From: Hyalangium gracile
Lineage (GTDB): Bacteria > Myxococcota > Myxococcia > Myxococcales > Myxococcaceae
Assembly: GCF_020103725.1 (NCBI RefSeq)
Contig: NZ_JAHXBG010000012.1
Location: forward strand, 1-64,000
Reading direction: 5' to 3'
Length of the DNA: 64,000 nucleotides
A model generated the notes under the pieces. It was given only the letters and a program-made list of their open reading frames with translations. It did not search any database and had not been told where the DNA came from. This document shows, piece after piece, positions 56,201 to 61,318 of this stretch; position 1 is the first letter of the stretch; each line of letters opens with the position of its first letter. The translations under genes were made by a program, and so were the position numbers.

Positions 56201-56681
56201 GGACGCGGACGACAAGTGCGCCAACGAGCCGGAGACGATCAACGGCGTGAAGGACGAGGACGGCTGCCCGGACAAGGGCAAGGTGAAGGTGCTCGTCCAG
56301 GGCGAGAAGATCGTCATCACCGAGACGATCTTCTTCGCCAACAGCAAGGCCACCATCCTCCCCAAGTCCTTCCCGCTGCTGAAGCAGGTGGCGCAGGTGC
56401 TCAAGGCCAACACGCAGATCGAGAAGCTCCGCATCGAGGGCCACACGGACGACAAGGGTGACGACGGGGCCAACCTGGTCCTCTCCCGCACCCGCGCCGA
56501 GGCCGTGCGCGATCGCCTCGCCCTCGAGGGTGTCGATGCAGCCCGGCTGGAGGCGGTGGGTTACGGCGAGGCCAGGCCGATTGCCCCCAACAAGACCGCC
56601 AAGGGCCGCGAGAAGAACCGCCGCGTGGAGTTCAACGTCGTCAAGATGAGGGCCCAGGAGGTGGAGGTCGTCCAGCCCTGA
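41226..56681 (+). CDS. Giant repeat adhesin fused to an OmpA-type beta-barrel protein
   Basis: One frame of 5151 codons. A lipoprotein-like signal ('LMPLLLMGVMGVGC', residues 34-47) leads to a DUF11-like domain (about 112-218), a cadherin-like domain (about 220-355) and 43 Ig-like repeats of about 95 residues (359-4457). An Asp-rich calcium-type repeat (DTDGDGLTDEQE) follows, then a MYXO-CTERM-like motif (GSGC, hydrophobic helix, RRR; about 4511-4541) and a second signal-peptide-like helix ending APAKAQS. The last 580 residues resemble a separate OmpA protein: a beta-barrel (about 4580-4850), TSP3 repeats ('DTDGDGLPDVQDRCP') and an OmpA peptidoglycan-binding domain ('LRIEGHTDDKGDDGANLVLS'). 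No clear ribosome site precedes 41226; ATGs at 41274 and 41277 are alternatives. I infer a cell-surface adhesin anchored to outer membrane and wall. Confidence 0.9.
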   Translation: MRPLPGVAPSRSGTSTMMGSSSSSLCSVNARLLMPLLLMGVMGVGCGPESLNAPETSPEPSTVPQQLVAPREQPSKADWMVEPDAHVSWMMADSANLQLFLADSADPIAELSSVTYSIDVVNLGPNAAADVAVAITLPTQAFFQSFDPAGFACSPNANVWTCRLFTPWAVNQPATIKFTMQAPNQDDILLQASATISSTTADPTPGNNSDAEETVIGINDAPSITAPIPVPPQTAPEDTDIIFSAANGNRIALADPDVFNRKLNLTLDITGGAVRGSLSLSQTTGLTFIKGDGSFDSSMQFEGTLANMNAALNGLRFTPAPNYYGETGIILLVNDLGNSGLQGIKAVSRIVPISVSPEVNDPPDAVDDNYAVPGDAVAYALDVLANDTYLPDPPETLTITAVTQPANGSVTFTPTGVSFTPTAGFRGTTTFTYTISDGHGLFDTATVTCVVGQPNNPPTAANDSYTVAEDSGATNMFVLANDSTAPDANETLTITALTQPAGGTVTHSNGIVQFTPTPNFFGTTTFTYTISDGRGGTATGTVTVTVTGSNDPPTANADTFVVQEDTPTPLDVLANDSSAPDGPEALTLTGVTQPTNGTATITGATVLFTPAAEFSGSTTFTYTISDGTATATATVTVNVAPVNDPPVANPDSFTVAEDSAATPLNVLANDNSGPETGETLTITGVTQPTAGGSVTFTATSVSFTPTGNFFGTATFTYTLSDGNGGTATGTVTVTVTGTNDPPDAVEDSFMVGANTSGTVLDVLANDTSAPDGPETLTITATTQPANGTVTRTPTNVSFTPTANFRGTTTFQYTISDGNGGTDTATVTVVVGNNPPVATADSFTVNEDSGFTDLNVLANDNTAPDTGETLSLIGVTQPANGQVTFDTNIARFRPANNFHGTTTFTYTVSDGSGGTATATVTVTVTPVNDPPVAVNDSFTVPRNSGATVLNVLANDTFAPDTGETLTVATVTQPATGGTVTLNAGVVSFTPTTNFTGTVTFQYTVSDGNGGTATGTVTVVVEQVNAPPNAVDDTFTVAEDSSVTTFDVLANDSIAPDTGETLTVTAATQPATGGTVTFNTSNVRFTPTANFNGTATFQYTVSDGNGGTDTATVTVTVTPVNDPPDAVNDTFSVAESSSNNPLDVLLNDTTAPDTGETLTVASVTQPASGTVTLTGGVVRYTPPAGFNGTVTFTYTVSDGNSGTDTATVAVTVTPVNDPPTANNDSFAVAEDSGATPLNVLANDSTAPDTGETLTITSVTQPANGTVTFAASNVTFTPAPNFNGTTTFQYTVSDGNGGTATATVTVTVDPVNDPPTAVNDALTVAEDSGATVVTVLSNDSSTPDTGETLTVTAVTQPANGTVTLTAGVVRFTPAPNFNGTTTFQYTVSDGNGGTATATVTVTVTPTNDPPDALDDAFTVAEDSGATTLDVLANDSINGDVGETLTVTAVTQPANGTVTLTAGVVRYTPPSNFSGTTTFTYTISDGNSGTDTATVTVTVTPANDPPDAVDDTATVAEDSGPTALDVLTNDTTAPDTGETLAITSTTQPLNGSTTFTSTQVRFTPAANFFGTTTFQYTVSDGNGGSDTATVTVTVTPVNDAPSANDDTFTVAEDSGATSLNVLANDSFAPDAAETLTISAIVTQPTGGTVTNTPTSVSFTPDANFTGTTTFSYRISDGNGGTDTATVTVTVSPVNDPPDAVNDAVTVAEDSSATVVNVLANDSTAPDTGETLTITSVTQPANGTVTNTPTNVSFTPAANFNGTTTFQYTVSDGNGGSDTATVTVTVTPVNDNPTANADTFTVAENSGPSPLAVLANDTAVPDTGETLTVTGVTQPTTGGTTSFSAAGVTFTPTPGFVGLATFQYTISDGNGGTATATVTVNVSNSNDPPTANDDAFTVAEDSGPTPMSVLANDTTLPDTSETLTIVSVTQPASGTVTFTATELTFTPALNFNGTVTFSYTVDDGNGATDTAQVTVTVTPVNDPPTAGNDAFTVGEDSAATVFNVLANDSTAPELSETLTIASTTQPANGTVTSTPTSVSFTPAPNFSGTTSFQYTVDDGNGGTATATVTVTVTPVNDPPDAVNDTFVVQENSSDTPLDVLANDTTTPDTGETLTVASVTQPASGTVTLTGGVVRYTPPAGFNGTVTFTYEVSDGNGGFDTATVVVTVTAVNDPPTAADDSFTVAEDSQDNALDVLANDTTAPDTGETLTITAVTQPASGTVSFTASGVSFTPVADFNGTVTFQYTVSDGNGGTDTATVTVTVTPANDAPTAVDDSFTVAEDSGATVFDVLANDSFAPDTGETLTITSVTQPAAGAVTFTASNISFTPAPNFNGTTSFTYRLLDGNGGSDSATVTVTVTPANDAPTANDDGFIVAEDSGASELDVLFNDSSAPDDSETLTVTSVTQALEGTVTLTGGVVRFTPAPNFFGTTSFTYTVSDGNGGTDTATVVMTVTPVNDNPTANNDSFLVAKDSPAQALDVLVNDSAVPDVGETLVITSVTQPASGGTVSFTGSSVSFTPTAGFEGIVTFTYTISDGNGGSASATVTVNVGSANRPPTANDDSYTVAEDSGDTVLDVLANDSTAPDTGETLTVTAVTQPASGTVTVSPASVTFRPAANFNGTVSFSYTVSDGNGGSDTATVTVVVTPVNDNPTATDDSFTVAEDSVATVLDVLTNDRAAPDTGETLTVTAVTQPTNGTVTLTSGVVRFTPAANFSGTTTFQYTVSDGNGGTATATVTVTVTPANDAPTAVNDAITVAEDSSATVVDVLANDSFAPDVGETLTVVSVTQPANGTATLTGGVVSFTPAPDFFGTTTFRYTVSDGSGGTATATVTVTVTPVNDNPTANADSFTVAVDSPATALDVLFNDSSAPDVGETLTVTAVTQPANGTVTLTGGVVRFAPAAGFSGTTTFTYTVSDGNGGTATGTVTVTVTGSNRPPTAVDDAFTVAEDSAATSFDVLANDSFAPDVGETLTVTAVTQTTGGSVTFTASEVRFTPAPNFNGTTTFRYTVSDGNGGTATAAVTVTVTPVNDNPTAGDDSFTVAEDSGGTVFDVLANDSSAPDTGETLTVTAVTQPTGGSVTLSAGVVRFTPAANFNGTATFQYTVSDGNGGTSTATVTVVVTPVNDPPNAVDDFTSMPEDYPLTLVGVQVNDTTSPDTGETLTITAVTQPANGTVTLTNGLVRFSPTPNFFGTTTFTYTISDGNGGTDTATVHMTVTPVNDPPTVVDDSFLVAVNSSATELDVLINDTYLPDAPETLTLTAVTQPINGSVTLIGGVVRFTPMPDFSGTTSFQYTVSDGNGGTATGTVTVTVSGTNNPPDAVDDTFTVDEDSSATVLNVLANDTTTPDTGETLTVVSVTQPANGAVTLNAGVVSFTPAPNFNGTTTFQYTVSDGRGGTNAGRVTVNVTPVNDPPDAVDDSFVVAVNSPARALDVLSNDTIAPDTGETLTVTAVTQPANGTVTLTGGVVSFTPAAGFTGTTTFTYTVSDGNGGTDTATVTVTIAGANPPPTANDDSFAVAKNSPAQVLNVLANDTTAPDTGETLTVIAVTQPAIGGTVTLSGGVVSFTPATDFLGTTVFTYTISDGNGGTDTATVTITVGEPNNPPNAVDDTFTVDEDSGPTTLTVLANDTTAPDTGETLTVTAVTQPLNGLVTLTGGVVRFSPAANFNGTTTFQYTVSDGRGGNDTATVTVTVTPVNDPPDAVNDTYTVLADGGAQVLNVLLNDTFAPDTGETLTVTAVTQPATGGTVTLTGGVVSFTPAAGYTGTTTFTYTLSDGNGGTDTATVTVNVSNTANNPPNAVDDTFTVDEDSSGNILAVLANDTFAPDTGETLTVISVTQPATGGSVTLNAGVVRFTPTADFNGTVTFQYTISDGNGGDDTATVTVTVAPVNDQPNAVNDTYTVLRDSGATVLDVLANDTFTPDTNETLTVTAVTQPANGTVALAGGVVSFTPAPSFFGTTTFTYTISDGNGGSDTATVTVIVNDTQNNPPDAVADTFTVAEDSGATVLDVLANDTFAPDTGETLTVVNVTQPATGGTVTLDAAGVVSFTPALNFFGTVTFDYIISDGRGGNDTATVTVTVTPVNDDPTANDDTFTVLTDSSANVLDVLLNDTIAPDTGETLMITSTTQPASGTVTHTSTNVSFTPAAGFTGTVTFDYTISDGNGGSDTATVTVIVSDTPNNPPDAVADTFTVAEDSGATVLDVLANDSTEPDTGETLSVVNVTQPTNGTVTLTGGVVRFTPAPNFNGTTTFQYTASDGRGGTDTATVTVTVTPVNDDPTANDDTFTVLANSGANVLDVLVNDTFTPDTGETLTVTAVTQPATGGTVTLTGGVVSFTPATDFIGTATFTYTLSDGNGGSDTATVTVNVGENPNNPPDAVDDAFTVVENSGATVLNVLANDTSAPDVGETLTVVAVTQPATGGTVTLTGGVVSFTPATDFAGTATFTYTISDGRGGNDTATVTVTVTKAPDVDTDGDGLTDEQEAELGTDPNDRDTDNGGVEDGAEVAGGTNPLDDTDDFLVGGSGCASTGTTSLMPLLLLLGLPLLRRRHAAVGSHPASRAGVWGVLAVLVAAPAKAQSDIVTSPTSEKIDVQQYKPAPGAYDVLGLHSPRVARNFEWNLGVSVNYAKDPLTFLDPRQDNKAVYKLVESQLTVDLMGAIALFDRFELGLALPITSQTSQSSPEVAPAFEEGVGKTGLGDLRVIPKASLYSSGGLSVGAALPIHLPTGGSTGFLGGGFSVRPRVLGEWSSSGGVRVLANVGLNLRSKQQLRNLVVSNELAYGIGAEVPFSVAGSELSAGGTLMGAMGLGESGSEEKPMEFLATLKYRVSEAFSAHLGGGPGIGQGYGTPGFRVFAGIAYAPSDRGTESRPTPVATPAPIKPSKPVPEQLVDTDGDGLPDVQDRCPIAAEDKDSFQDDDGCPDPDNDNDTLADASDKCPNEPETKNAFEDEDGCPDQAPPPPPVDTDGDLLTDDKDRCPQEAEDKDGFQDEDGCPDPDNDRDGVADADDKCANEPETINGVKDEDGCPDKGKVKVLVQGEKIVITETIFFANSKATILPKSFPLLKQVAQVLKANTQIEKLRIEGHTDDKGDDGANLVLSRTRAEAVRDRLALEGVDAARLEAVGYGEARPIAPNKTAKGREKNRRVEFNVVKMRAQEVEVVQP
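42302..54595 (+). repeat. 43 tandem Ig-like (Big_9/VCBS-type) coding repeats, about 286 bp each
   Basis: Each unit begins N-D/N-x-P-x-A and carries 'VLANDTTAPDTGETLTVTAV', 'FTPAPNFNGTTTFQYTVSDG' and 'GTDTATVTVTV'. I counted 43 units by their N-x-x-P starts; the span divided by 43 gives about 286 bp. Units vary enough to be distinguished over most of the array. The last eight alternate between two types, which points to duplication of a two-unit block. Long near-identical DNA stretches make copy number prone to change and assembly error. Confidence 0.93.
54757..54930 (+). other. Internal MYXO-CTERM-like motif followed by an internal signal-peptide-like helix
   Basis: Codons here read GGSGC, a short linker, the hydrophobic stretch LMPLLLLLGLPLL, RRRHAA, a 13-residue spacer, then GVWGVLAVLVAAPAKAQS. 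The first part has the cysteine, helix and arginine cluster of MYXO-CTERM sorting signals, normally the extreme C-terminus of exported myxobacterial proteins. The second looks like a signal peptide core with an AKA cleavage site. An in-frame GTG at 54849 could start a separate protein, but it has no ribosome site. Together they form a predicted helical hairpin across the inner membrane. Confidence 0.7.
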
Positions 56682-56985
56682 GCCTCACCGGGCGGCATGT
56701 CAGACCCCTGATCGACACTGCCGCTCGTGACCGTCCTGCGGTCCGCGCCTCGGGGTGGATCTCCGGAGCGCGACCGCCAGGGCGGTCATGCGGTGCCGCG
56801 TGAGCGCGGGACAAAATCCGGATCGCGAGTCAAGGTCCGACAAGGCCACATCCCGCGACACGGAATGGATGTTCAGGCCGCCGCGTAAGTGCCTGTCAGG
56901 ACTTGGGGGAACCGAGGCCTGCTACAGGCAGGTAGCGGAATACTTGCCAAAGATCTCGACTTGCTGATGATGGGTGACCTTGGGG

Positions 56986-57009
56986 ACTCGCACCAAAAGG
57001 TGCGTGAGT
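56986..57009 (+). promoter_or_regulatory. Leader hairpin upstream of ftsZ
   Basis: ACTCGCACC pairs with GGTGCGTGAGT around an AAAA loop, with a two-base bulge. It ends six bases before the GAAAGGA ribosome site of ftsZ, so it could modulate translation. The remaining part of the 346-bp gap (56682-57027) is GC-rich and presumably holds the ftsZ promoter; I could not identify a convincing -35/-10 pair. Confidence 0.4.
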
Positions 57010-57027
57010 TCCGCTGAAAGGATCACC

Positions 57028-58257
57028 ATGGACCAGTTCGAGCAGAACAAGCAGGCCGCGAAGATCCGTGTTGTCGGCGTGGGTGGAGCCGGCTGCAACG
57101 CGGTGAACACGATGATCCTGGCCAAGCTGGAACGGGTCGACTTCATTGCTGCGAACACCGACGTGCAGGCGCTCGCCGCCAACAAGTCTCCGACGCGGCT
57201 GCAGCTCGGACAGACGCTGACCAAGGGCCTGGGCGCGGGCGCCAACCCGGAGATGGGCCGCGAGGCGGCGCTCGAGTCCAAGGAGCAGATCGCCGCGGTG
57301 CTCGAGGGCGCGGACATGGTGTTCGTCACCGCGGGCATGGGCGGTGGCACCGGCACGGGCGCCGCGCCCATCATCGCGGACATCGCCAAGAGCCTGGGCT
57401 GCCTCACGGTGGGCGTGGTGACCAAGCCCTTCCTCTTCGAGGGCAACAAGCGCCGCAAGCAGGCCGAGCAGGGCCTGGTGGAGCTCAAGGCCGCGGTGGA
57501 CACGCTCATCACCATCCCCAACCAGCGGCTGCTCACCCTGAGCACCGAGCCCATGCCGCTGCTGGAGACCTTCAAGCGCGCCGACGAGGTGCTCCTCAAC
57601 GCCGTGCAGGGCATCTCGGACCTCATCCAGTACCACGGCTACATCAACGTGGACTTCGCGGACGTGAAGACCATCATGAGCGACAAGGGCCTGGCGCTCA
57701 TGGGCACCGGCCGCGCCTCGGGCACCTCGCGCGCCCTGTCCGCCATGCAGCAGGCCATCTCCAGCCCGCTGCTGGAGGACATCTCCATCGACGGCGCCAC
57801 GGGCCTGCTCATCAACATCACCGGCGGCCGGGACATGACGCTGCAGGAAGTCAACGAGGCCCTCACGCTGGTGCACGACGCGGCCGACAGCGAGGCGGAG
57901 ATCATCTTCGGCTCGCTCATCGACGAGCAGATCCAGGACGAGGTGAAGATCACCATCATCGCCACCGGCTTCGTGCACCGCGACACCCGGCAGCCCCAGC
58001 GCGTGGTGGCGGTGCCGGCCACCCCGGTGCCGCTCGTCAGCCGCCCCGCGCCGTCGGTGCTGTCCGCCGCCCGCGAGGAGGTGGCCAGCCTGGTGCCCTC
58101 CAAGGCCGGTGCGCGCGCCATGTCCTCCACGGAGAACAAGGCGGTGACGACTCCGCCGCGCACCGCGGTGGTGAAGGACGCGGCGCTGCCCCTGGACGAG
58201 GATCAGTTCGACATCCCCACCTTCCTGCGCCGGCAGGGCCAGACCGAGATGCCCTGA
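57028..58257 (+). CDS. ftsZ: FtsZ, tubulin-like cell division GTPase
   Basis: Forms the Z ring. The 409-residue protein has '[18 protein letters not shown]' at the N-terminus, the tubulin signature [10 protein letters not shown], and the T7-loop region '[17 protein letters not shown]' with catalytic aspartate. A variable linker of about 70 residues ends in the conserved peptide '[10 protein letters not shown]' that binds FtsA and other partners. The ATG at 57028 has GAAAGGA at six bases; an upstream in-frame start would add 18 unusual residues. The gene has its own 346-bp leader and terminator, so it is expressed separately from ftsA. Confidence 0.97.
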   Translation: MDQFEQNKQAAKIRVVGVGGAGCNAVNTMILAKLERVDFIAANTDVQALAANKSPTRLQLGQTLTKGLGAGANPEMGREAALESKEQIAAVLEGADMVFVTAGMGGGTGTGAAPIIADIAKSLGCLTVGVVTKPFLFEGNKRRKQAEQGLVELKAAVDTLITIPNQRLLTLSTEPMPLLETFKRADEVLLNAVQGISDLIQYHGYINVDFADVKTIMSDKGLALMGTGRASGTSRALSAMQQAISSPLLEDISIDGATGLLINITGGRDMTLQEVNEALTLVHDAADSEAEIIFGSLIDEQIQDEVKITIIATGFVHRDTRQPQRVVAVPATPVPLVSRPAPSVLSAAREEVASLVPSKAGARAMSSTENKAVTTPPRTAVVKDAALPLDEDQFDIPTFLRRQGQTEMP

Positions 58258-58293
58258 GCGGGCCCGCGGGGCCCCAGGCCCCGCTGAAGCACC

Positions 58294-58329
58294 CGAGGCA
58301 CCTCTCGCCATCGCGCGTGAGGTGCCTCG
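58294..58329. terminator. Bidirectional terminator between ftsZ and the convergent small gene
   Basis: CGAGGCACCTC (58294-58304) pairs perfectly with GAGGTGCCTCG (58319-58329) over a 14-base loop, with T-rich sequence after it on the plus strand. It ends ftsZ and can serve the converging gene on the other strand. Confidence 0.75.
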
Positions 58330-58359
58330 TTCTGTCTCGACAGGGCTGGAGGCGTGGGC

Positions 58360-58776
58360 TCAGCCGCGGGGGAGGCGGGCCACGCTGGCCCCGTCCCGGC
58401 CGGACAGCGCGTCGCTGCGCGCCAGCAGGGTGTCCAGCTCCGCATACACCTCTTCCACGCGCTCCGGGATGCGCGGAGGAGGCGTCACACCCTCACCGGC
58501 GAGCAGCTCCACGAGCGTGTTGACGCGCTGCAGCATCTGGCGCGCCTTCAGGAGGGCGCGGCCCGTCCGGGTGCCCTCGGGGGAGAAGAGGGTGCCGCCC
58601 TGGTAGAGGGTCTCCAGCGCCAGTCGATTGGCCGCCAGCCGATCCGAGAGCCGGGCGCGGTAGAGGTCCAGCCTCCGCTCACGCCGAGCTCCCTGCAGAT
58701 CCACCACCGTCCCCGGGCTCGTGTCGTTCCGCTTCAAGGTGCAGGCAAGGTACGCCAGGGCCGCGAACGATCGCAA
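58360..58776 (-). CDS. Hypothetical helical protein
   Basis: A protein of up to 138 residues from a TTG at 58776; a second TTG 13 codons later is an equally possible start, and neither has a good ribosome site. The sequence is rich in Arg, Leu and Glu with heptad-like spacing ('RRERRLDLYRARLSDRLAAN', 'RTGRALLKARQMLQRVNTLV', 'RVEEVYAELDTLLARSDALS'), so it is probably an all-helical or coiled-coil cytoplasmic protein. I do not recognise it. It converges on ftsZ across a shared terminator. Confidence 0.6.
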   Translation of the reverse strand: MRSFAALAYLACTLKRNDTSPGTVVDLQGARRERRLDLYRARLSDRLAANRLALETLYQGGTLFSPEGTRTGRALLKARQMLQRVNTLVELLAGEGVTPPPRIPERVEEVYAELDTLLARSDALSGRDGASVARLPRG

Positions 58777-58892
58777 CGGTGTGACGTGGTTGTGGAAACC
58801 TGTACGGTCCTGTGGCGAGCCCTCGGCTGGCAGCTTGTCAGTCCAGGGGGCGGGGATTAGGTTGGCCGCCCTCCCGAGCCAGGGTGCCAGCC

Positions 58893-60242
58893 ATGTTCAA
58901 GAAGCTGCTCATCGCCAACCGGGGTGAGATCTCCCGCCGCATCGGAGCGGTGGCCCGTGCCATGGGGATCTCCACCGTCGCCGTCTATTCGGACGCGGAT
59001 GCGGACCTGCCCTTCGTCAAGGAGGCGGACGAGGCCGTGCGCCTGGGGCCCGCGCCGGCCAAGGACAGCTACCTCAACATCCCCGCCATCCTCGAGGCGG
59101 CGAAGAAGACGGGCGCCCAGGCGGTGCACCCGGGCTACGGCTTCGTGTCGGAGAACGCCGAGTTCGCCCGGGCCTGCACGGAGGCGGGCATCACCTTCGT
59201 GGGCCCGCCGCCCGAGGCCATGCTGCGGATGAAGGACAAGAGCCAGGCGCGCAAGCTGGTGATGGCCGCGGGCGTGCCGGTGGTGCCGGGCACCGAGGAC
59301 GTGGTGCCGGACGTGGCCAGCGCGCTCGCGGCGGCCGAGCGCATCGGCTACCCGGTGCTCTGCAAGGCGGCCGGCGGCGGCGGCGGCATCGGCATGGCCG
59401 CGGCGAAGGACCCGGCCGAGCTGGAGAAGGTGTTCCGCCAGTGCACGGACCGGGCGAAGGCGGCCTTCGGGCGCGAGGGCGTGTACCTGGAGCGCTACTT
59501 CCCGGCCCCGCGCCACATCGAGGTGCAGATCCTCGGCGATCACCACGGAAACCTCATCCACTGCCTGGAGCGCGAGTGCTCCATCCAGCGGCGCCACCAG
59601 AAGGTGGTGGAGGAGGCGCCCTCGCCGCTGTTCGCGGACGGCAGGAACGCGGACGTGGCCCAGAAGCTGTTCACCGCGGCCGTCACGGCGGCCAGGGCCT
59701 TCGGCTACGCCAACGCGGGCACGGTGGAGTTCCTCTACTCGGACGGCGACGTCTACTTCATCGAGATGAACGCCCGGCTCCAGGTGGAGCACCCGGTGAC
59801 GGAGCTGACCACGGGGCTGGACCTGATTGGCTGGCAGCTGCGCATCGCCGCCGGGGAGAAGCTCACGGTGCGGCAGGAGGACGTGAAGCGGCGCGGGGCG
59901 GCGCTGGAGTTCCGCATCTACGCGGAGGATCCGGTGAAGTTCTTCCCGTCGCCCGGGCCGCTCAAGGTCTACGTGCCGCCCACGGGCGAGGGCGTGCGCC
60001 TGGACTCGGGCTACGCCGAGGGCAACACCGTCACCCCGAACTACGATCCCATGATTGCCAAGCTCATCGTCACCGGCGCCACCCGCGCGGAGGCCATCGA
60101 GCGCTCGATCAAGGCGCTGGAGCAGTACCGCATCGAGGGCATCAAGACGAACATCCCGCTGCACCTGCGCATCCTGAAGGCTCCGGCCTTCAGCGCCGGA
60201 GAGCTGGATACGCGCTTCCTGGAGAACCACGCGAAGCCTTAG
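58893..60242 (+). CDS. Biotin carboxylase subunit of an acyl-CoA carboxylase
   Basis: Uses ATP and bicarbonate to carboxylate biotin on a carrier protein. The 449-residue protein shows 'MFKKLLIANRGEISRRI', 'HPGYGFVSENAEFARAC', the ATP-grasp glycine loop 'CKAAGGGGGIGMAAAKD' and 'EMNARLQVEHPVTELTTGLD' with catalytic arginine. It resembles AccC and the BC domain of propionyl/methylcrotonyl carboxylases. The biotin carrier is encoded next as a 70-residue protein and a crotonase-fold gene follows. No carboxyltransferase gene is nearby, so I infer a role in acyl-CoA (perhaps branched-chain) metabolism and leave the symbol blank. Confidence 0.9.
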   Translation: MFKKLLIANRGEISRRIGAVARAMGISTVAVYSDADADLPFVKEADEAVRLGPAPAKDSYLNIPAILEAAKKTGAQAVHPGYGFVSENAEFARACTEAGITFVGPPPEAMLRMKDKSQARKLVMAAGVPVVPGTEDVVPDVASALAAAERIGYPVLCKAAGGGGGIGMAAAKDPAELEKVFRQCTDRAKAAFGREGVYLERYFPAPRHIEVQILGDHHGNLIHCLERECSIQRRHQKVVEEAPSPLFADGRNADVAQKLFTAAVTAARAFGYANAGTVEFLYSDGDVYFIEMNARLQVEHPVTELTTGLDLIGWQLRIAAGEKLTVRQEDVKRRGAALEFRIYAEDPVKFFPSPGPLKVYVPPTGEGVRLDSGYAEGNTVTPNYDPMIAKLIVTGATRAEAIERSIKALEQYRIEGIKTNIPLHLRILKAPAFSAGELDTRFLENHAKP

Positions 60243-60304
60243 GCTGCGCGCGGCAGCGGACCTTCCAACTTCGGCGCTTCGGGCGCGCGAGGAGGCAACA
60301 CGGT

Positions 60305-60517
60305 ATGGCGGACGTGGCGGCGCACATCACGGGCACGGTGTGGAAGATCGAGGTGAAGGTGGGGCAGACGGTCTCCGCCGGAGAGACCCTGGTCATCCTC
60401 GAGTCCATGAAGATGGAGATGCCGGTGGAGGCCCCCGAGGGCGGCACGGTGAAGGAGATCCGCTGCAAGGAGTCCCAGCCGGTGAACGAGGGTGACGTCC
60501 TCGTGGTGCTCGGCTAG
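60305..60517 (+). CDS. Small biotin carboxyl carrier protein
   Basis: A 70-residue protein that is only a biotinyl domain: 'GTVWKIEVKVGQTVSAGETL', then VILESMKMEMPVEAPEGG, whose lysine (MKM) is biotinylated, and VNEGDVLVVLG. AccB-type carriers have an additional N-terminal extension, absent here; similar stand-alone domains occur with propionyl- and methylcrotonyl-type carboxylases. It lies 62 bp after the biotin carboxylase gene and should be its substrate. Confidence 0.9.
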   Translation: MADVAAHITGTVWKIEVKVGQTVSAGETLVILESMKMEMPVEAPEGGTVKEIRCKESQPVNEGDVLVVLG

Positions 60518-60532
60518 GCGCGAGCTTCCGCC

Positions 60533-61309
60533 ATGCAGCCCACGGTGGAGGTGGAGGACCGCGAGGGCGGCGTCCGCGTGCTGACGCTCGCCAACCCGGC
60601 GCGGAAGAACGCGCTGGATGACCGGCTCCTGGGGCTGCTGGACGCGGCGCTCTCCCCGCCGCCGGACGTGCCCGTGCGCGCCTTCCTGGTGCGCGGGGCG
60701 GGCGGCACCTTCTGCTCCGGCTACGACTTGACGAACCTGGGGCCGCCCACGCCGGAGGGGCGGCTGCCGGACGATGCGCTGATGGCGCTGCTGTCCCGGC
60801 TGGAGCGCCACCCGGTGCCCAGCGTGGCGCTGGTGCAGGGGGCCGCGTTCGGCGCGGGGTTCGACCTGGCGTGCGCCTGTGACTTCCGCGTGGGGACGCC
60901 CGAGACGGTGTTCTGCATGCCGGCGGCGCGGCTGGGGCTCGTCTACTCCGTGGACGGGATGGCGCGGGCCTCGCGGCTGGTGGGGCCGGCCCGGGCTCGG
61001 GCGCTCTTCCTCACCGCGCGCAAGCTGGACGGAGCGACGGCGCTCGGCTGGGGCCTGCTGGACGAGTGCGCGAAGGCGGCCGAGGCGGAGGCGCGCGCCC
61101 TGGCGCTGTGCCAGACGCTGGCCTCGCACGCGCCGCTGGCGGTGGCGGGGATGAAGGAGGTGTTCGGGCTGGTGGGCCGGCCGGCGCTCTCGGACGAGGA
61201 GCGGGCGCACGCGCGGGCACTGCGGGCCCAGGCCTTCGGCAGCGAGGACGCCAAGGAGGGCAGGGCGGCGTTCCTCGAGAAACGCCCGCCCCGCTTCCGG
61301 GGCCGCTAG
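60533..61309 (+). CDS. Enoyl-CoA hydratase/isomerase (crotonase) superfamily protein
   Basis: The 258-residue protein has the crotonase fold: 'VRVLTLANPARKNALDDRLL', oxyanion segments 'RGAGGTFCSGYDLTNLG' and 'VQGAAFGAGFDLACACDFRV'. The usual catalytic motif 'PE..LG' reads PAARLG here, so the glutamate is replaced by alanine; the second glutamate position also lacks a clear acid. It may therefore be an isomerase, hydrolase or other crotonase rather than a typical hydratase. It follows the biotin carrier by 15 bp and probably belongs to the same acyl-CoA operon. It converges with the response regulator gene, 9 bp away. Confidence 0.82.
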   Translation: MQPTVEVEDREGGVRVLTLANPARKNALDDRLLGLLDAALSPPPDVPVRAFLVRGAGGTFCSGYDLTNLGPPTPEGRLPDDALMALLSRLERHPVPSVALVQGAAFGAGFDLACACDFRVGTPETVFCMPAARLGLVYSVDGMARASRLVGPARARALFLTARKLDGATALGWGLLDECAKAAEAEARALALCQTLASHAPLAVAGMKEVFGLVGRPALSDEERAHARALRAQAFGSEDAKEGRAAFLEKRPPRFRGR

Positions 61310-61318
61310 CCCGGCGGC

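Noticed and set aside
39795-56444. A 5549-codon open frame on the minus strand, antisense to ftsA and the giant gene
   Set aside because: The translation is dominated by Arg, His and Val repeats with no domain. It arises because the highly repetitive, GC-rich sense codons (ACG, GTG, GCC) give no stop codons in that antisense frame. No ribosome site or start context supports it.
41226-56681. Direct identification as TraA or TraB
   Set aside because: Only the general architecture matches. The repeat type differs (Ig-like, not Cys-rich), and no PA14 domain is visible.
54849-56681. Separate gene for the OmpA-type barrel starting at GTG 54849
   Set aside because: Possible, but no ribosome site precedes it and the frame is continuous with the repeat protein. 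Kept as an alternative within the giant gene entry.
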